Part shown: positions 1-8,186 of the stretch, piece by piece
Layout of the letters: each line of letters opens with the position of its first letter
Position numbering within the stretch: the first letter of the stretch is position 1
DNA from: Intestinimonas massiliensis (ex Afouda et al. 2020)
Lineage (GTDB): Bacteria > Bacillota > Clostridia > Oscillospirales > Oscillospiraceae
Length of the DNA stretch: 64,000 nucleotides
Assembly: GCF_001244995.1 (NCBI RefSeq)
Contig: NZ_LN869529.1
Location: 1,754,957 to 1,818,956 of the forward strand
Direction of reading: 5' to 3'
The notes under the pieces: generated by a model
Databases searched by the model: none
What the model saw: only the letters and a program-made list of their open reading frames with translations
Told to the model about the DNA's origin: nothing
Position numbers and translations under genes: made by a program

Positions 1-445
1 TGCCGCGCTCGCCGGGGACGAGCAGGGCCAGGGCCTCGCTGCTCCCGGCCTCCTCCAGGGTGGTGCCGTCTACCGCCACGATGGCGTCCCCCACCCGAAG
101 GCCGGCCTGGGCCGCCGGAGAGTCGGGCGCCACGCCGGAGATCACCAGGCCCTCCTTGCTGTAGCCCGCCATGACGCCGATGCCCACCACGGCGGTATCG
201 CTGAGGGAATCCTGAAACCGCTGATATTCCTCCGCCGTCATGTAGTAGGTGTAGGGATCGCCCAGGGCGTCGGTGATCTCCTGGATGGTAGGCAGGGCCA
301 GAATCTCCTCGTCGATGGGATCGACGTAGCTCTCGCGCAGGAGGTCCCGGGCCTCCTCCACGGTGATGGCCCCCGCCGCCGGCGGCAGGACCGTAACAAG
401 CGCCAGCAGCAGGGCCGCCGCGCGCTGGAACACGCTTTTTTTCAT
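1..445 (-). CDS. S41 family C-terminal processing peptidase, N-terminal part
   Basis: Only the first ~148 residues are in the window; the gene runs off the left edge. It starts with a lysine-rich N terminus and a hydrophobic signal segment (residues ~4-25), so the product is exported or membrane-anchored. A helical region with a VDPIDEEIL stretch follows, then a PDZ fold from about residue 75, recognisable by VGIGV, the SPAAQAGLRVGD core and IVAVDG. This order is typical of CtpA/Prc-type carboxy-terminal proteases, which degrade or mature envelope proteins. The Ser/Lys catalytic dyad would lie outside the window, so protease activity is inferred. The ATG is preceded by a good AGGAG site. Confidence 0.75.
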   Translation of the reverse strand, partial: MKKSVFQRAAALLLALVTVLPPAAGAITVEEARDLLRESYVDPIDEEILALPTIQEITDALGDPYTYYMTAEEYQRFQDSLSDTAVVGIGVMAGYSKEGLVISGVAPDSPAAQAGLRVGDAIVAVDGTTLEEAGSSEALALLVPGERG

Positions 446-487
446 GGGGCAGTTCTCCTTTACTTTTCCAAAGCTGCCTTCATTCTA

Positions 488-1147
488 TCATCGCCGTCCG
501 TCCTTGTCCACCTTTTGACGATACCAAATATAAGACAGGACCACCGGTGTCAGGGAGGCGGCGAGGACTCCCGCCAGCAGCACGCCGAAGGCCGCCTGTT
601 CCGGCAGGAAGAGACCGCAGGGCACCAGCGCCGCCCCCAAGGCGAAAAACAGGATGCCCCCCGCCCGGTGGGTGCGGTTCCACACGTCGGGGTCGGAGAG
701 GGTCCAGGGAGTCCTGAAGCCCAGGAAGAAATTGCTCTTCACCTTGGGCAGCCGGTTGCCCAAAAAGGCCAGTAACACCCCCAGCGCCAGGGTCACCACC
801 CGGCCCACCGACAGCGTGCCGGGCCGGAGGGCCTCCACCAGGGTCACCGCCGTCAGGGTCAGCAGGAACAGCAGCAGGGCCGCGCAGAAGCCATCGTAGC
901 AGCGCTGGAAGCGGGCGTAATTTCCCCTTCGGGGGTCCAGCCTGGGAAGCAGGCGCAGCAGCGCCGTCAGGGCCGGGGAGAGCAGGGCGAACAGCCACAG
1001 CAGGGCTTTCGGGCCGTAGGTCACCGTCCCGTCCAGACCCCAGTGCGTGGGCACCCGGTCGGGCAGAGCGCCGTAGCAGGCGGCCACCAGCGCCACAGGC
1101 GCCAGAGCCAACAGACACAGCACGATCCATGCGCTTTTTTTCGTCAT
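488..1147 (-). CDS. SdpI-family (DUF1648) membrane protein
   Basis: Predicted 219-residue polytopic membrane protein. The N-terminal half has a DUF1648-like stretch (LPDRVPTHWGLDGTV, residues ~27-41) and the C-terminal half an SdpI-like segment with GNRLPKVKSNFFLGFRTPWT and a WNRTHR motif. In Bacillus the homologue SdpI gives immunity to the SdpC toxin and sequesters the repressor SdpR. Here the ATG overlaps the stop of the upstream ArsR-type gene by 4 bases, so the two are translationally coupled as an sdpR-sdpI-like pair. No SdpC-like toxin gene is visible nearby, so a role in immunity to foreign peptides or envelope stress is only an inference. Confidence 0.8.
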   Translation of the reverse strand: MTKKSAWIVLCLLALAPVALVAACYGALPDRVPTHWGLDGTVTYGPKALLWLFALLSPALTALLRLLPRLDPRRGNYARFQRCYDGFCAALLLFLLTLTAVTLVEALRPGTLSVGRVVTLALGVLLAFLGNRLPKVKSNFFLGFRTPWTLSDPDVWNRTHRAGGILFFALGAALVPCGLFLPEQAAFGVLLAGVLAASLTPVVLSYIWYRQKVDKDGRR

Positions 1148-1416
1148 GTGGCGTCCCCTCCCTGCAGCCCGGCAATCCAGCCGGTGATCTCGTCCAGCAC
1201 TGTCATGTTGAGCTCGTAGTAGATGAATTTCCCCCGCTTGTCCTGGTCGATGAGCCCCGCCTGACGGAGCACCGCCAGGTGATGGGACACCGTGGCCCCC
1301 GTCATGGCGAACTGGGCGGCGATGTCTCCCGCCGTCCTGGCCCCATCCTTCAAAAGAGCCAGGATCTCCCGCCGGGTCGGGTCGGAGAGGGCCTTGAAGG
1401 TCTCCTGAAAGCCCAT
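1144..1416 (-). CDS. ArsR/SdpR-family winged-helix repressor
   Basis: Ninety-residue winged-helix protein covering a complete ArsR domain: KALSDPTRREILALL (residues ~8-22), recognition helix around TGATVSHHLAVLRQAGL, and the beta-wing DKRGKFIYYEL. It lacks the ELCVC metal-binding motif of true metal sensors, so it fits the SdpR subgroup that responds to its membrane partner. Its stop overlaps the start of the SdpI-like gene. Upstream on the minus strand is an AT-rich stretch (about 1425-1465) with a TATATT/TATTTA promoter-like block, a plausible autoregulated promoter, although no clear palindrome was found. Confidence 0.85.
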   Translation of the reverse strand: MGFQETFKALSDPTRREILALLKDGARTAGDIAAQFAMTGATVSHHLAVLRQAGLIDQDKRGKFIYYELNMTVLDEITGWIAGLQGGDAT

Positions 1417-1479
1417 AAAACCGTCCCCCGTTCATTTTGATTTCTATCTAAATAAAATATAGCAGTCCGGCGCCAAAAA

Positions 1480-1517
1480 AGCAAGCGCGTTTTGATGGAA
1501 ATCAAAACGCGCTTGCT
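1480..1517 (-). terminator. Intrinsic terminator after pap
   Basis: Perfect 17-bp inverted repeat (1480-1496 with 1501-1517) around a 4-base loop, followed on the minus strand by six T residues. It lies four bases past the stop of the polyphosphate:AMP phosphotransferase gene and separates it from the ArsR/SdpI unit. Confidence 0.9.
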
Positions 1518-1520
1518 CTT

Positions 1521-2990
1521 TCAGTCCTCCAGACGCCGCTCCAGGGCCTTGCGCACGGTCTTGAGCACCTTGAGCCGGGCATATTTTTTGTCGTTGCTCT
1601 CCACGATCACCCAGGGAGCGTACTCCGTGGAGGTCTTTTGCAGCATCTCGTCCACCGCCGCCTCGTACCGGTCCCACTTCTCCCGGTTACGCCAGTCCTC
1701 GTCGGTGATCTTGTACTGCTTCTCCGGGGTCTCCTGCCGGGCGGTAAACCGGCGGAGCTGTTCGTCCGGGTCGATCTGGAGCCAGAACTTCAGGACCACC
1801 GCCCCCCAGTCGCTCAGCTCCTTCTCAAAGGCGTTGATCTCATCGTAGGCCTGCCTCCAGCGCACCTCGGAGGTCAGGCCCTCAATGCGCTCCACCATCC
1901 CCCGGCCATACCAGGTGCGGTCGAAGAGCACCACATGGCCGTCCTGGGGCAGCTCCCTCCAGAACCGCCACAGGTAGTGGCGGGCCAGAGCGTCGGGCGG
2001 GGGCGCGGCGATGGGCACCACGTCGAACCCACGGGGGTCCAGGGCCCAGGACAGCCGCCGGATGGTGCCCCCCTTCCCGGCGGCGTCCCAGCCCTCAAAG
2101 CCGATGACCACCGGTACCTTTTCCCGGTAGAGGGCGCTGTGGAGCCTCTGGAGCTTTTTCTTTTCCTTCTTCAGTTCCCGGTGGTAGTCCTCGTCGGACA
2201 CCTTGGGGCTCAGGTCCACGGCGGAGAGCGGAGGGACCTCCCGCAGGGGGAAGCGCCGGACGGCGGCAGGAACCGGCCGCGGGGCCCCCTCCCGGACGGC
2301 GGCGGCCAGGGCGTCCCGGATGATGGTCAGCACCTCCAGAGTCCCCGCCCCCTTCTCCTCGTTCCAGATGACATGCCAGGGGGCGTGGGGCGTGTCGGTG
2401 GCCTCCAGCAGCAGGTCGGCGGCCTCCAGATGCCGCCGGTAGTCCCGGTTGCGCCGCCAGTCCCGGTCGGTGACCCGCCAGGCGGTGGCCGGGTCGCCGG
2501 ACAGCTTCTCCAGCCGTTTTTTCTGCTCCCCCTGGCTGATGTGCAGGAAGAACTTCAGGATCAGATAGCCGTCGTCTCCCAACTGCCGCTCGAAGATGTT
2601 CACCGACTCCAACAGCGCCCCGGCCCGGCCGTGCTCCGCCTCCATCTGCTCCAGCACCCGGCCGTACCAGCTTCGATCCAGCACGGCCGCCTCCCCCCTG
2701 GGGGGCAGATCTCTCCAGAAGGGCCACAGCAGAGGCCGCCGCGCCTCCTCGTCGGTGGGCTCCGCCGCCGAATAGACCTGATAGCCCCGGGGGTCCATCT
2801 CGGAGATGACCTTGGCGATCATGCTCCCCTTGCCCGCAGCGCTCCAGCCCTCAAAGACCAGGAGCACCGGCACCCCCGCCGCCCGCAGGGGCTGCTGCAG
2901 GGCGGCCAGCTCCTTCTGCAGGACCTTGATCGCCTTTTTTTCCGCTTCCCTGGGCAGCGCCGCCGCCCGTTCCTGTTTCTGTTCCAGCAT
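1521..2990 (-). CDS. pap: Polyphosphate:AMP phosphotransferase (double PPK2 domain)
   Basis: 489 residues made of two tandem PPK2 domains, the architecture of class II PPK2 enzymes that phosphorylate AMP to ADP with polyphosphate. Domain 1 has the Walker A-like FEGWSAAGKG (residues ~46-55) and LDRSWYGRVL; domain 2 has FEGWDAAGKG (~297-306) and FDRTWYGRGM. The canonical Asp of the GxDxxGKG loop is Ser in domain 1 and Asp in domain 2, so domain 2 is probably the catalytic one, as in described two-domain members. The protein is cytoplasmic. The gene is monocistronic with its own terminator and probably supports energy charge or stress metabolism. Confidence 0.93.
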   Translation of the reverse strand: MLEQKQERAAALPREAEKKAIKVLQKELAALQQPLRAAGVPVLLVFEGWSAAGKGSMIAKVISEMDPRGYQVYSAAEPTDEEARRPLLWPFWRDLPPRGEAAVLDRSWYGRVLEQMEAEHGRAGALLESVNIFERQLGDDGYLILKFFLHISQGEQKKRLEKLSGDPATAWRVTDRDWRRNRDYRRHLEAADLLLEATDTPHAPWHVIWNEEKGAGTLEVLTIIRDALAAAVREGAPRPVPAAVRRFPLREVPPLSAVDLSPKVSDEDYHRELKKEKKKLQRLHSALYREKVPVVIGFEGWDAAGKGGTIRRLSWALDPRGFDVVPIAAPPPDALARHYLWRFWRELPQDGHVVLFDRTWYGRGMVERIEGLTSEVRWRQAYDEINAFEKELSDWGAVVLKFWLQIDPDEQLRRFTARQETPEKQYKITDEDWRNREKWDRYEAAVDEMLQKTSTEYAPWVIVESNDKKYARLKVLKTVRKALERRLED

Positions 2991-3138
2991 GGTACGTTCC
3001 TTCTTTTCCGAGATTTTGTCCCACCACCGGCCCCAGCAGAAATCCGAGGAGATGGGCGGAGATGGGAGGAGGCCGGAGGACCGGGGCCGCCGTTGGGCCC
3101 TATCCCGCTCTATTCCGGTCTATCCTCTTCCTTCCGCT

Positions 3139-3167
3139 TTGCGCGGGGCCGGGTTTTCTGCTATACT
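3139..3167 (+). promoter_or_regulatory. Sigma-A promoter of the YitT/YczE-like gene
   Basis: TTGCGC at 3139-3144 and TATACT at 3162-3167 with a 17-base spacer, ending 31 bases before the ATG at 3199. Confidence 0.6.
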
Positions 3168-3198
3168 GTAAACAGCAAAATGTGTGAGGAGTTTTATT

Positions 3199-3837
3199 AT
3201 GTTTACCCGCAAGAGCCTGGAAAAACCGGTGTTTTTGTACCTTATCATCGTTTTGGGCGCCTGCATTCTCTCCTTCGGGCTTTACAACATCCATGAGCGC
3301 ACCGGCGTCACCGAAGGCGGCGTGCTGGGCATGACTCTGCTGCTCCAGCACTGGTTCGGTCTTTCCCCCGCCATCACCAGCCCCGTTATGGACATCGCCT
3401 GCTATCTGCTGGCCTGGCATTTTCTGGGCAACGCCTTTGCCAAGTACGCCGTGGCGGCCAGTCTGGCCTTCGCCGCCTCCCACGCCCTGTGGGAGCAGTT
3501 CCCGCCCCTGCTGCCCGACCTGTCCACCTTTCCCATGGCCGCCGCCATTCTGGGCGCGCTCTTTGTGGGGCTGGGGGTGGGGCTGGTGGTGCGCATCGGC
3601 GGCGCCTGCGGCGGGGACGACGCTCTGGCCCTCACCATCGCCCATGTGAGCCGCTGGCCCATCTCCCGGTGCTACCTGTTCACCGATCTGGCGGTACTGC
3701 TGCTCTCCCTGACCTATATCCCCTTTGCCCGCATCGTCTATTCCCTGGTCACCGTCACCATCTCCTCGGTGGTCATCGGCCGGGTACAGCGTCTGGGCGT
3801 CCGGGCGCCCGAGGCGGAGACCGCCGTGGACGCCTGA
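3199..3837 (+). CDS. YitT/YczE-like integral membrane protein
   Basis: 212-residue protein with about five hydrophobic segments and no soluble domain. The GVTEGGVLGMTLLL loop followed by paired Gly-rich helices (GLGVGLVVRIGGACGGDDAL) matches the repeated fold of YitT/DUF161 and YczE membrane proteins, whose transport function is not established. The C-terminal DUF2179 domain of full-length YitT proteins is absent, which favours the YczE-like subgroup. The ATG at 3199 was chosen over a GTG at 3184 because GAGGAG lies seven bases upstream of it. The gene has its own promoter and terminator and looks monocistronic. Confidence 0.75.
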   Translation: MFTRKSLEKPVFLYLIIVLGACILSFGLYNIHERTGVTEGGVLGMTLLLQHWFGLSPAITSPVMDIACYLLAWHFLGNAFAKYAVAASLAFAASHALWEQFPPLLPDLSTFPMAAAILGALFVGLGVGLVVRIGGACGGDDALALTIAHVSRWPISRCYLFTDLAVLLLSLTYIPFARIVYSLVTVTISSVVIGRVQRLGVRAPEAETAVDA

Positions 3838-3854
3838 TTCCGTCTGGAAGCGGC

Positions 3855-3889
3855 GCGGCCCGAAGCAGAGTGCTTCGGGCCGCTTTTTT
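3855..3889 (+). terminator. Intrinsic terminator
   Basis: 13-bp perfect stem (3855-3867 / 3871-3883), 3-base loop, then six T on the plus strand. It ends the YitT/YczE-like gene and probably also serves the convergent nuclease gene. Confidence 0.9.
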
Positions 3890-3894
3890 GCTGC

Positions 3895-5484
3895 TTATCG
3901 GTCCCACTTTTGGATGAGGGCCATGAGCTCCTTCTCGAACTGAGCCAGGTCCTTGTTGGTGCCGCCCTTGTTGTGGCGGATGGTCTCCAGCAGGTTCTGT
4001 CCGGCACTCTCCAGCTTCCGGTAGGCGGGAGAGCCGCTGACCGCGGACACCGCCTTGGGCGGCAGAGGCACTCCGGCCGCCAGCATCCGGTCCGCCGCCA
4101 GGTCGTAGACCTCCTCGTACTCGGCGGCGTGGGCGGAGATGCCCGCGTCCCGCAGGCGCTGGGCGAAGATCTCGGTCACCGGGGCGTCCCCGTGGACCAC
4201 GAACACATGGCTGGGATGGGGGGCAAAGTGCCCGACCCAGGCCAGCAGGTGATCCCGGTCTGCGTGGGAGGACATACCCTTGAAGTTGACGATGCGGGCC
4301 CGGACGGCGATTTCCTCGCCGAACAGGCGCACGGAGGAGGCCCCCTCCAGCAGGGCCCGGCCCAGGGAGCCCTCGGCCTGGTAGCCCACGAAGACGATGG
4401 TGGACTCCGGCCGCCACAGGTTGTGCTTCAAATGGTGCCGGATGCGCCCGGCGTCGCACATACCGGAGGCCGAGATGATGACCTTGGAGGCTTTGTCCAG
4501 ATTCAGGGCCTTGGACTCCTCGCTGGACTCGGTGAGGGTCAGGCCCGGGAACTGGAACAGCGCCCCGCCCTTCAGGGCCTCAATGGCGGCCTCGTCCAGA
4601 TAGCCATGCAGGTCGCCGGAGAAGATCCGGGTGGCCTCGTTGGCCAGGGGGGAGTCCACGCAGACGGGGAAGTCCGGGTGGGTCCTCACCAGGCCCCGCT
4701 CCTTCATCTCACGGATGAAGTACAAAAGCTCCTGGGTACGGCCCACGGCGAAGGAGGGGATGATGACGTTGCCCCCCCGGGCAAAGGTCTCGTCGATGAT
4801 GGCGGCCAGAGCCTCGGTATAGCTCTCCGGCACCTCGTGGAGCCGGTCGCCGTAGGTGCTCTCCATGACCACGTAGTCGGCCTCGTCGATGTACTGAGGG
4901 TCCCGGATGATGGGCTGGTCCCGGTTGCCCAGGTCGCCGGAAAAGACAATCTTTTTGGTGACCCCGTCCTCCATGAGCCACAGCTCCACACAGGCGGAGC
5001 CCAGCAGATGGCCCGCGTCCACGAAGCGCAGGCGGACTCCCTCGCACAGATCTACCAGCTCGCCGTACTCACAGGTGGTCACCAGCTCCAAGGCCGCCTC
5101 GGCGTCTGCGATGGTGTAGAGGGGCTCCACCGGCGCCCGGCCCGCCCGCTTGCCCTTCTGGTTCTGCCACTGGGCGTCGGACTCCTGGATGTGAGCGGAG
5201 TCCCGCAGCATGATGGACATGAGCTGCCCCGTCAGGCGGGTGGCAACGATCTTGCCGTGGAAGCCCTGCTTGACCAGCAGGGGAATGCGGCCGGAGTGGT
5301 CGATGTGGGCATGGGTGACAATGACATAGTCGATATATCCGGGGGCGAAGTCCAGCACCCGGTTGTCCCGCTCGTCTCTGCCCTGCTGGAGGCCGCAGTC
5401 GATGAGGATCTTCTTGCCGCCCACCTCCAGGCAGTGGCAGCTTCCGGTGACCGCCTTGGCCGCGCCAAAAAAGGTTAACTTCAT
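3895..5484 (-). CDS. Beta-CASP metallo-beta-lactamase ribonuclease (CPSF73/Ysh1-like)
   Basis: 529-residue cytoplasmic metallo-hydrolase. The N-terminal metallo-beta-lactamase fold has HAHIDHSG (residues ~59-66), GHLLGSACVE and FSGDLGNRD. The beta-CASP insert has SFAVGRTQELL and SASGMCDAGRIRHHL, and the C-terminal RNA-specificity part has SSHADRDHL and VVHGD. This motif order is that of CPSF73-like RNA endo/exonucleases, related to but distinct from RNase J. A short basic/acidic tail follows about residue 450. The gene stands alone between terminators. RNA processing or decay is the likely role; the substrate cannot be read from the sequence. Confidence 0.88.
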   Translation of the reverse strand: MKLTFFGAAKAVTGSCHCLEVGGKKILIDCGLQQGRDERDNRVLDFAPGYIDYVIVTHAHIDHSGRIPLLVKQGFHGKIVATRLTGQLMSIMLRDSAHIQESDAQWQNQKGKRAGRAPVEPLYTIADAEAALELVTTCEYGELVDLCEGVRLRFVDAGHLLGSACVELWLMEDGVTKKIVFSGDLGNRDQPIIRDPQYIDEADYVVMESTYGDRLHEVPESYTEALAAIIDETFARGGNVIIPSFAVGRTQELLYFIREMKERGLVRTHPDFPVCVDSPLANEATRIFSGDLHGYLDEAAIEALKGGALFQFPGLTLTESSEESKALNLDKASKVIISASGMCDAGRIRHHLKHNLWRPESTIVFVGYQAEGSLGRALLEGASSVRLFGEEIAVRARIVNFKGMSSHADRDHLLAWVGHFAPHPSHVFVVHGDAPVTEIFAQRLRDAGISAHAAEYEEVYDLAADRMLAAGVPLPPKAVSAVSGSPAYRKLESAGQNLLETIRHNKGGTNKDLAQFEKELMALIQKWDR

Positions 5485-5569
5485 GGGGCACCTCCCTGTT
5501 TTTCTATGCTACTATTCTAAACGTTTCCGCGCCGGGTGTAAAGGCCCTTGGTTATGTTAACGAAAAGTT

Positions 5570-5604
5570 AAAAACTGCGGGCCCCGGAGGGACCCGCAGT
5601 TTTT
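5570..5604. terminator. Bidirectional terminator-like hairpin
   Basis: 12-bp stem (5570-5581 / 5593-5604) with A-tracts on one side and T-tracts on the other, so it can act on both strands. On the minus strand it follows the decayed gene at 5607-5970. Confidence 0.75.
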
Positions 5605-5606
5605 CT

Positions 5607-5970
5607 TCACAGATCCGCCGCCAGATCTCCTGCCCGGTACCAGCGGGCGCAGCCGTCGGCCTGAATGGTGGTGTAAGCTCTGGGGCCGCCCCACAGAGCC
5701 GGCGCGGAGGAGGCCTCCATACACCGATAGCTCTCCGTATCCAGGTACTCCACCCCGTTCTTTTCATAGGTCCGGAGATCGGACCCGTTCCGGGCCCAGA
5801 GCCGGGCAGGGAGAGGTATTGCTCCGCCAGGCCCGCATCCACTTTTGATCGAGATAGATGCGGCCATTGGCTTGTGGCTCCGACGTACTGGGCGGCAGCC
5901 TTGATGGCGGCCGGAACCGCCTCCTGCCGGCCAGCGTTCGGAGTCTCCGCCGCCGCAACCCCAACGGCAA
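5607..5970 (-). pseudogene. Decayed hypothetical gene
   Basis: Coding potential is split across minus-strand frames. One frame carries a plausible N-terminal part (AETPNAGRQEAVPAAIKAAA followed by DAGLAEQYLSLPGSG). Another carries the C-terminal part (NGVEYLDTESYRCMEASSAP, then GCARWYRAGDLAADL) ending at 5607 just before a terminator. No frame joins the halves and no start with a ribosome site is evident. The visible pieces do not identify a family. Together they suggest a former small, possibly exported protein broken by at least one frameshift near 5800. Confidence 0.45.
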
Positions 5971-5994
5971 GTGAAGCTTCTTTTCAAACGGAAA

Positions 5995-6016
5995 GGAGGC
6001 CGGTCAACCGGCCTCC
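5995..6016 (-). terminator. Hairpin holding the stop codon of the LtaS-like gene
   Basis: 9-bp perfect GC-rich stem (5995-6003 / 6008-6016). Its four-base loop contains the TGA stop of the LtaS-like gene. On the minus strand it is followed by TTTCCGTTT, a modest T-rich tail. Confidence 0.6.
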
Positions 6017-8022
6017 TCCCGGGTGGGCAGCGTGAAAAAGTCCGCTGTCGCGTCAGTCTTATCAAACATCACATTGTACTGGAGCATCTCGTACTCCTTC
6101 AGGGCGGCCTGGGCCCCCGCGGAGAGTTGGCTGCGCCGGCGCACCCAGGTGCCGTCGGTGTCCCGGAAGCCAACGGCATTGACCACCGGCACCGTCTGGC
6201 GCAGCTCATTCAGAAATTGCTGGTAGCCGGTCTGGGGCAGGTTGGCGGTCTCGGCCAACAGAGCGGACAGGTAGTTGAGGGACAGCTCCAACCCCTCGGC
6301 CTCCGGGATGTCGTAGTTGGCCCAGATGACGAAGGGCACCGCCTGGCGCTTCTGGGCGGTGGCGGCGTCCCAGGTGTCCTCGCTGCCGCCCAGCATCTTG
6401 GTATAGAAGCTGGTGGCCACCTGGGGCTGGTGGTCCCCAAACAGGAGGATCATGGTGGGCTCCTCCACCTGGGAGAAATAGTCGATCAGGTACCGAAAGG
6501 CGTTGTCGCTCTGCTTGATGAGGGACAGGTACTGGTCCACGGTGGGGAACCGCCCGGCCAGCACCCCGGTGAGCTCCGCCGTCCGCTCCAGACCGTCCCA
6601 GGGCTTGTCATAGCCGCTGTGGTTCTGCATGGTGACGTTAAAGAGGAAGAGCGGCTGTCCCTTTTCCTTCTCCTCGTACAGACGGATCAGGCTCTCATAG
6701 TCGGACTGGTCGCTGATGTACTCCCGGATAAGGCTGGTGTCGGTGAGGTCGTCCTGAAACAGCACCGTGTCGAAGCCGAAGTCGGCGTATACCGCCCGCC
6801 GGTTCCAGCCGGAGGCCAGATAGGGGTGCAGGAACACGGTATCGTAGCCCAGGGCCTTCATCTGAGCGCCCAGGTTGGGGGTCCCGTCGGCAACGTAGAG
6901 GTGGAAGGGCACCGTGCCCTCCGGGAGAAAGGCGGTGGTGTTGCCGGTGAGGAACTCGTACTCCGAGTTGGCGGTGGTGCCGCCGAACACTGAGGCGTAG
7001 GCCGTTCCCCTGACGGTGTTCTCGCTCAGGGAACGGAAAAAGGGGAGAAAATCCTCGCTGACGGGCACTTCGCCCAGCACGCTCAAGTCGGAGAAGGACT
7101 CGTTCATGATGACGATGAGATTCTCCGGCCGGGTGCCCTGCGCCGCGGCGCCGGCGGCATAGCCCTCTGTCAGGCCGTCAAGGGCCTCCTGGGAGTAGCC
7201 CTCCGGCTCCGACACCCTGGAGTAGCGCAGACAGACCGAGAAATTGAGCAGGAAGCCGTTGCCCCGGGTGGTCCACATGGAGGGCTCGATCTCCAGTGCG
7301 GAGAGGAAGCCGGTGCCGAAAAAGACCGCCAGGTAGGCCGCCGCCACACCCACCGCGGGGAGGGTGATCCAAAGCCGCGGCAGGCTGCGGCCCTGCTGCC
7401 GGGGGAGCTTCCACAGCACCAGCAGGCACAGGGCCAGCACCAGCAGACACTGGAGCTGGGTGGCGTCCAGCCGGTAATCGTAGTTGCCGGCCACGTTGGC
7501 GGCGGTGCGCAGGGTCAGCAGATCGCCGGGGAAGATGGTGCGGCCCCGAAACCGGATGACGTAGCGGTTGGCCATGCCGATGGCGAAGCACAGGGTCAGG
7601 GCCGTCCCGGCGGACAGGTTCCGCCGCCCCAGCAGCAGATAGAGCCCGCAGGCGATCAGGTAATACCAGGCCAGGTTCAGGGCCACCTGGAGCTTGGAGA
7701 AGCTGGACCAGGGCTGGTTCCAGTTCATCTGCTCCACCATACTGTAGGAGACCAGAGGCCCCAGGGCAAAGCACAGCCGGGAGAGCAGCAGGCCCAGGCT
7801 GCGGCCCATGTCCACCCGCAGGGCGGTGAGGGTGCCGAAGGTCAGCGCCCAGAGTCCGGCGGGGATGGGGTCCATGCCGAACCAGAGCAGCCCGGCCAGC
7901 ACGGCGGCAAACAGGGCCAGTCCGGCCCAGACCCCGCCCCGCCAGACCGCGACGGACAGGTGAAACCGGGACAGGGCATGCTCCGGCGTGGTATGGAATT
8001 TTGTGGGGTTGAGTACGCTCAT
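6004..8022 (-). CDS. LtaS-like phosphoglycerol transferase / sulfatase-family membrane protein
   Basis: 672-residue protein with an N-terminal block of hydrophobic segments (residues ~25-260) and a large extracellular sulfatase/alkaline-phosphatase-type domain. Visible catalytic elements are MNESFSD (first metal ligand), FGGTTANSEYEFLTG (with the Thr that acts as nucleophile in LtaS), LFNVTMQNHSGY and LFGDHQPQV (metal-binding Asp-His). This fits lipoteichoic-acid-synthase-type enzymes that move glycerol-phosphate from phosphatidylglycerol to envelope polymers. The polymer made here is unknown. The gene is monocistronic. The 5' region (8023-8141) is AT-rich and probably holds its promoter. Confidence 0.85.
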   Translation of the reverse strand: MSVLNPTKFHTTPEHALSRFHLSVAVWRGGVWAGLALFAAVLAGLLWFGMDPIPAGLWALTFGTLTALRVDMGRSLGLLLSRLCFALGPLVSYSMVEQMNWNQPWSSFSKLQVALNLAWYYLIACGLYLLLGRRNLSAGTALTLCFAIGMANRYVIRFRGRTIFPGDLLTLRTAANVAGNYDYRLDATQLQCLLVLALCLLVLWKLPRQQGRSLPRLWITLPAVGVAAAYLAVFFGTGFLSALEIEPSMWTTRGNGFLLNFSVCLRYSRVSEPEGYSQEALDGLTEGYAAGAAAQGTRPENLIVIMNESFSDLSVLGEVPVSEDFLPFFRSLSENTVRGTAYASVFGGTTANSEYEFLTGNTTAFLPEGTVPFHLYVADGTPNLGAQMKALGYDTVFLHPYLASGWNRRAVYADFGFDTVLFQDDLTDTSLIREYISDQSDYESLIRLYEEKEKGQPLFLFNVTMQNHSGYDKPWDGLERTAELTGVLAGRFPTVDQYLSLIKQSDNAFRYLIDYFSQVEEPTMILLFGDHQPQVATSFYTKMLGGSEDTWDAATAQKRQAVPFVIWANYDIPEAEGLELSLNYLSALLAETANLPQTGYQQFLNELRQTVPVVNAVGFRDTDGTWVRRRSQLSAGAQAALKEYEMLQYNVMFDKTDATADFFTLPTREEAG

Positions 8023-8141
8023 GACGGTATCCTTTTCCTTTGAATCTGCAAAATTGAGTTACATTTTATACTTGCGCAGGGTAAAAATCAAGTAAGAGAG
8101 CCTTACGTTTTCTTTACGATTCATCCTATGGAAATAAGACG

Positions 8142-8172
8142 AGCCCCCGCCGGAAAAGTTCCGGCGGGGGCT
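8142..8172. terminator. Terminator after pyk
   Basis: 14-bp perfect GC-rich stem (8142-8155 / 8159-8172) with a 3-base loop just beyond the pyk stop. The T-rich tail is better on the plus strand (CTTCTTTTCTGTTTT), and it lies upstream of the LtaS-like gene. Confidence 0.8.
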
Positions 8173-8186
8173 TCTTTTCTGTTTTG

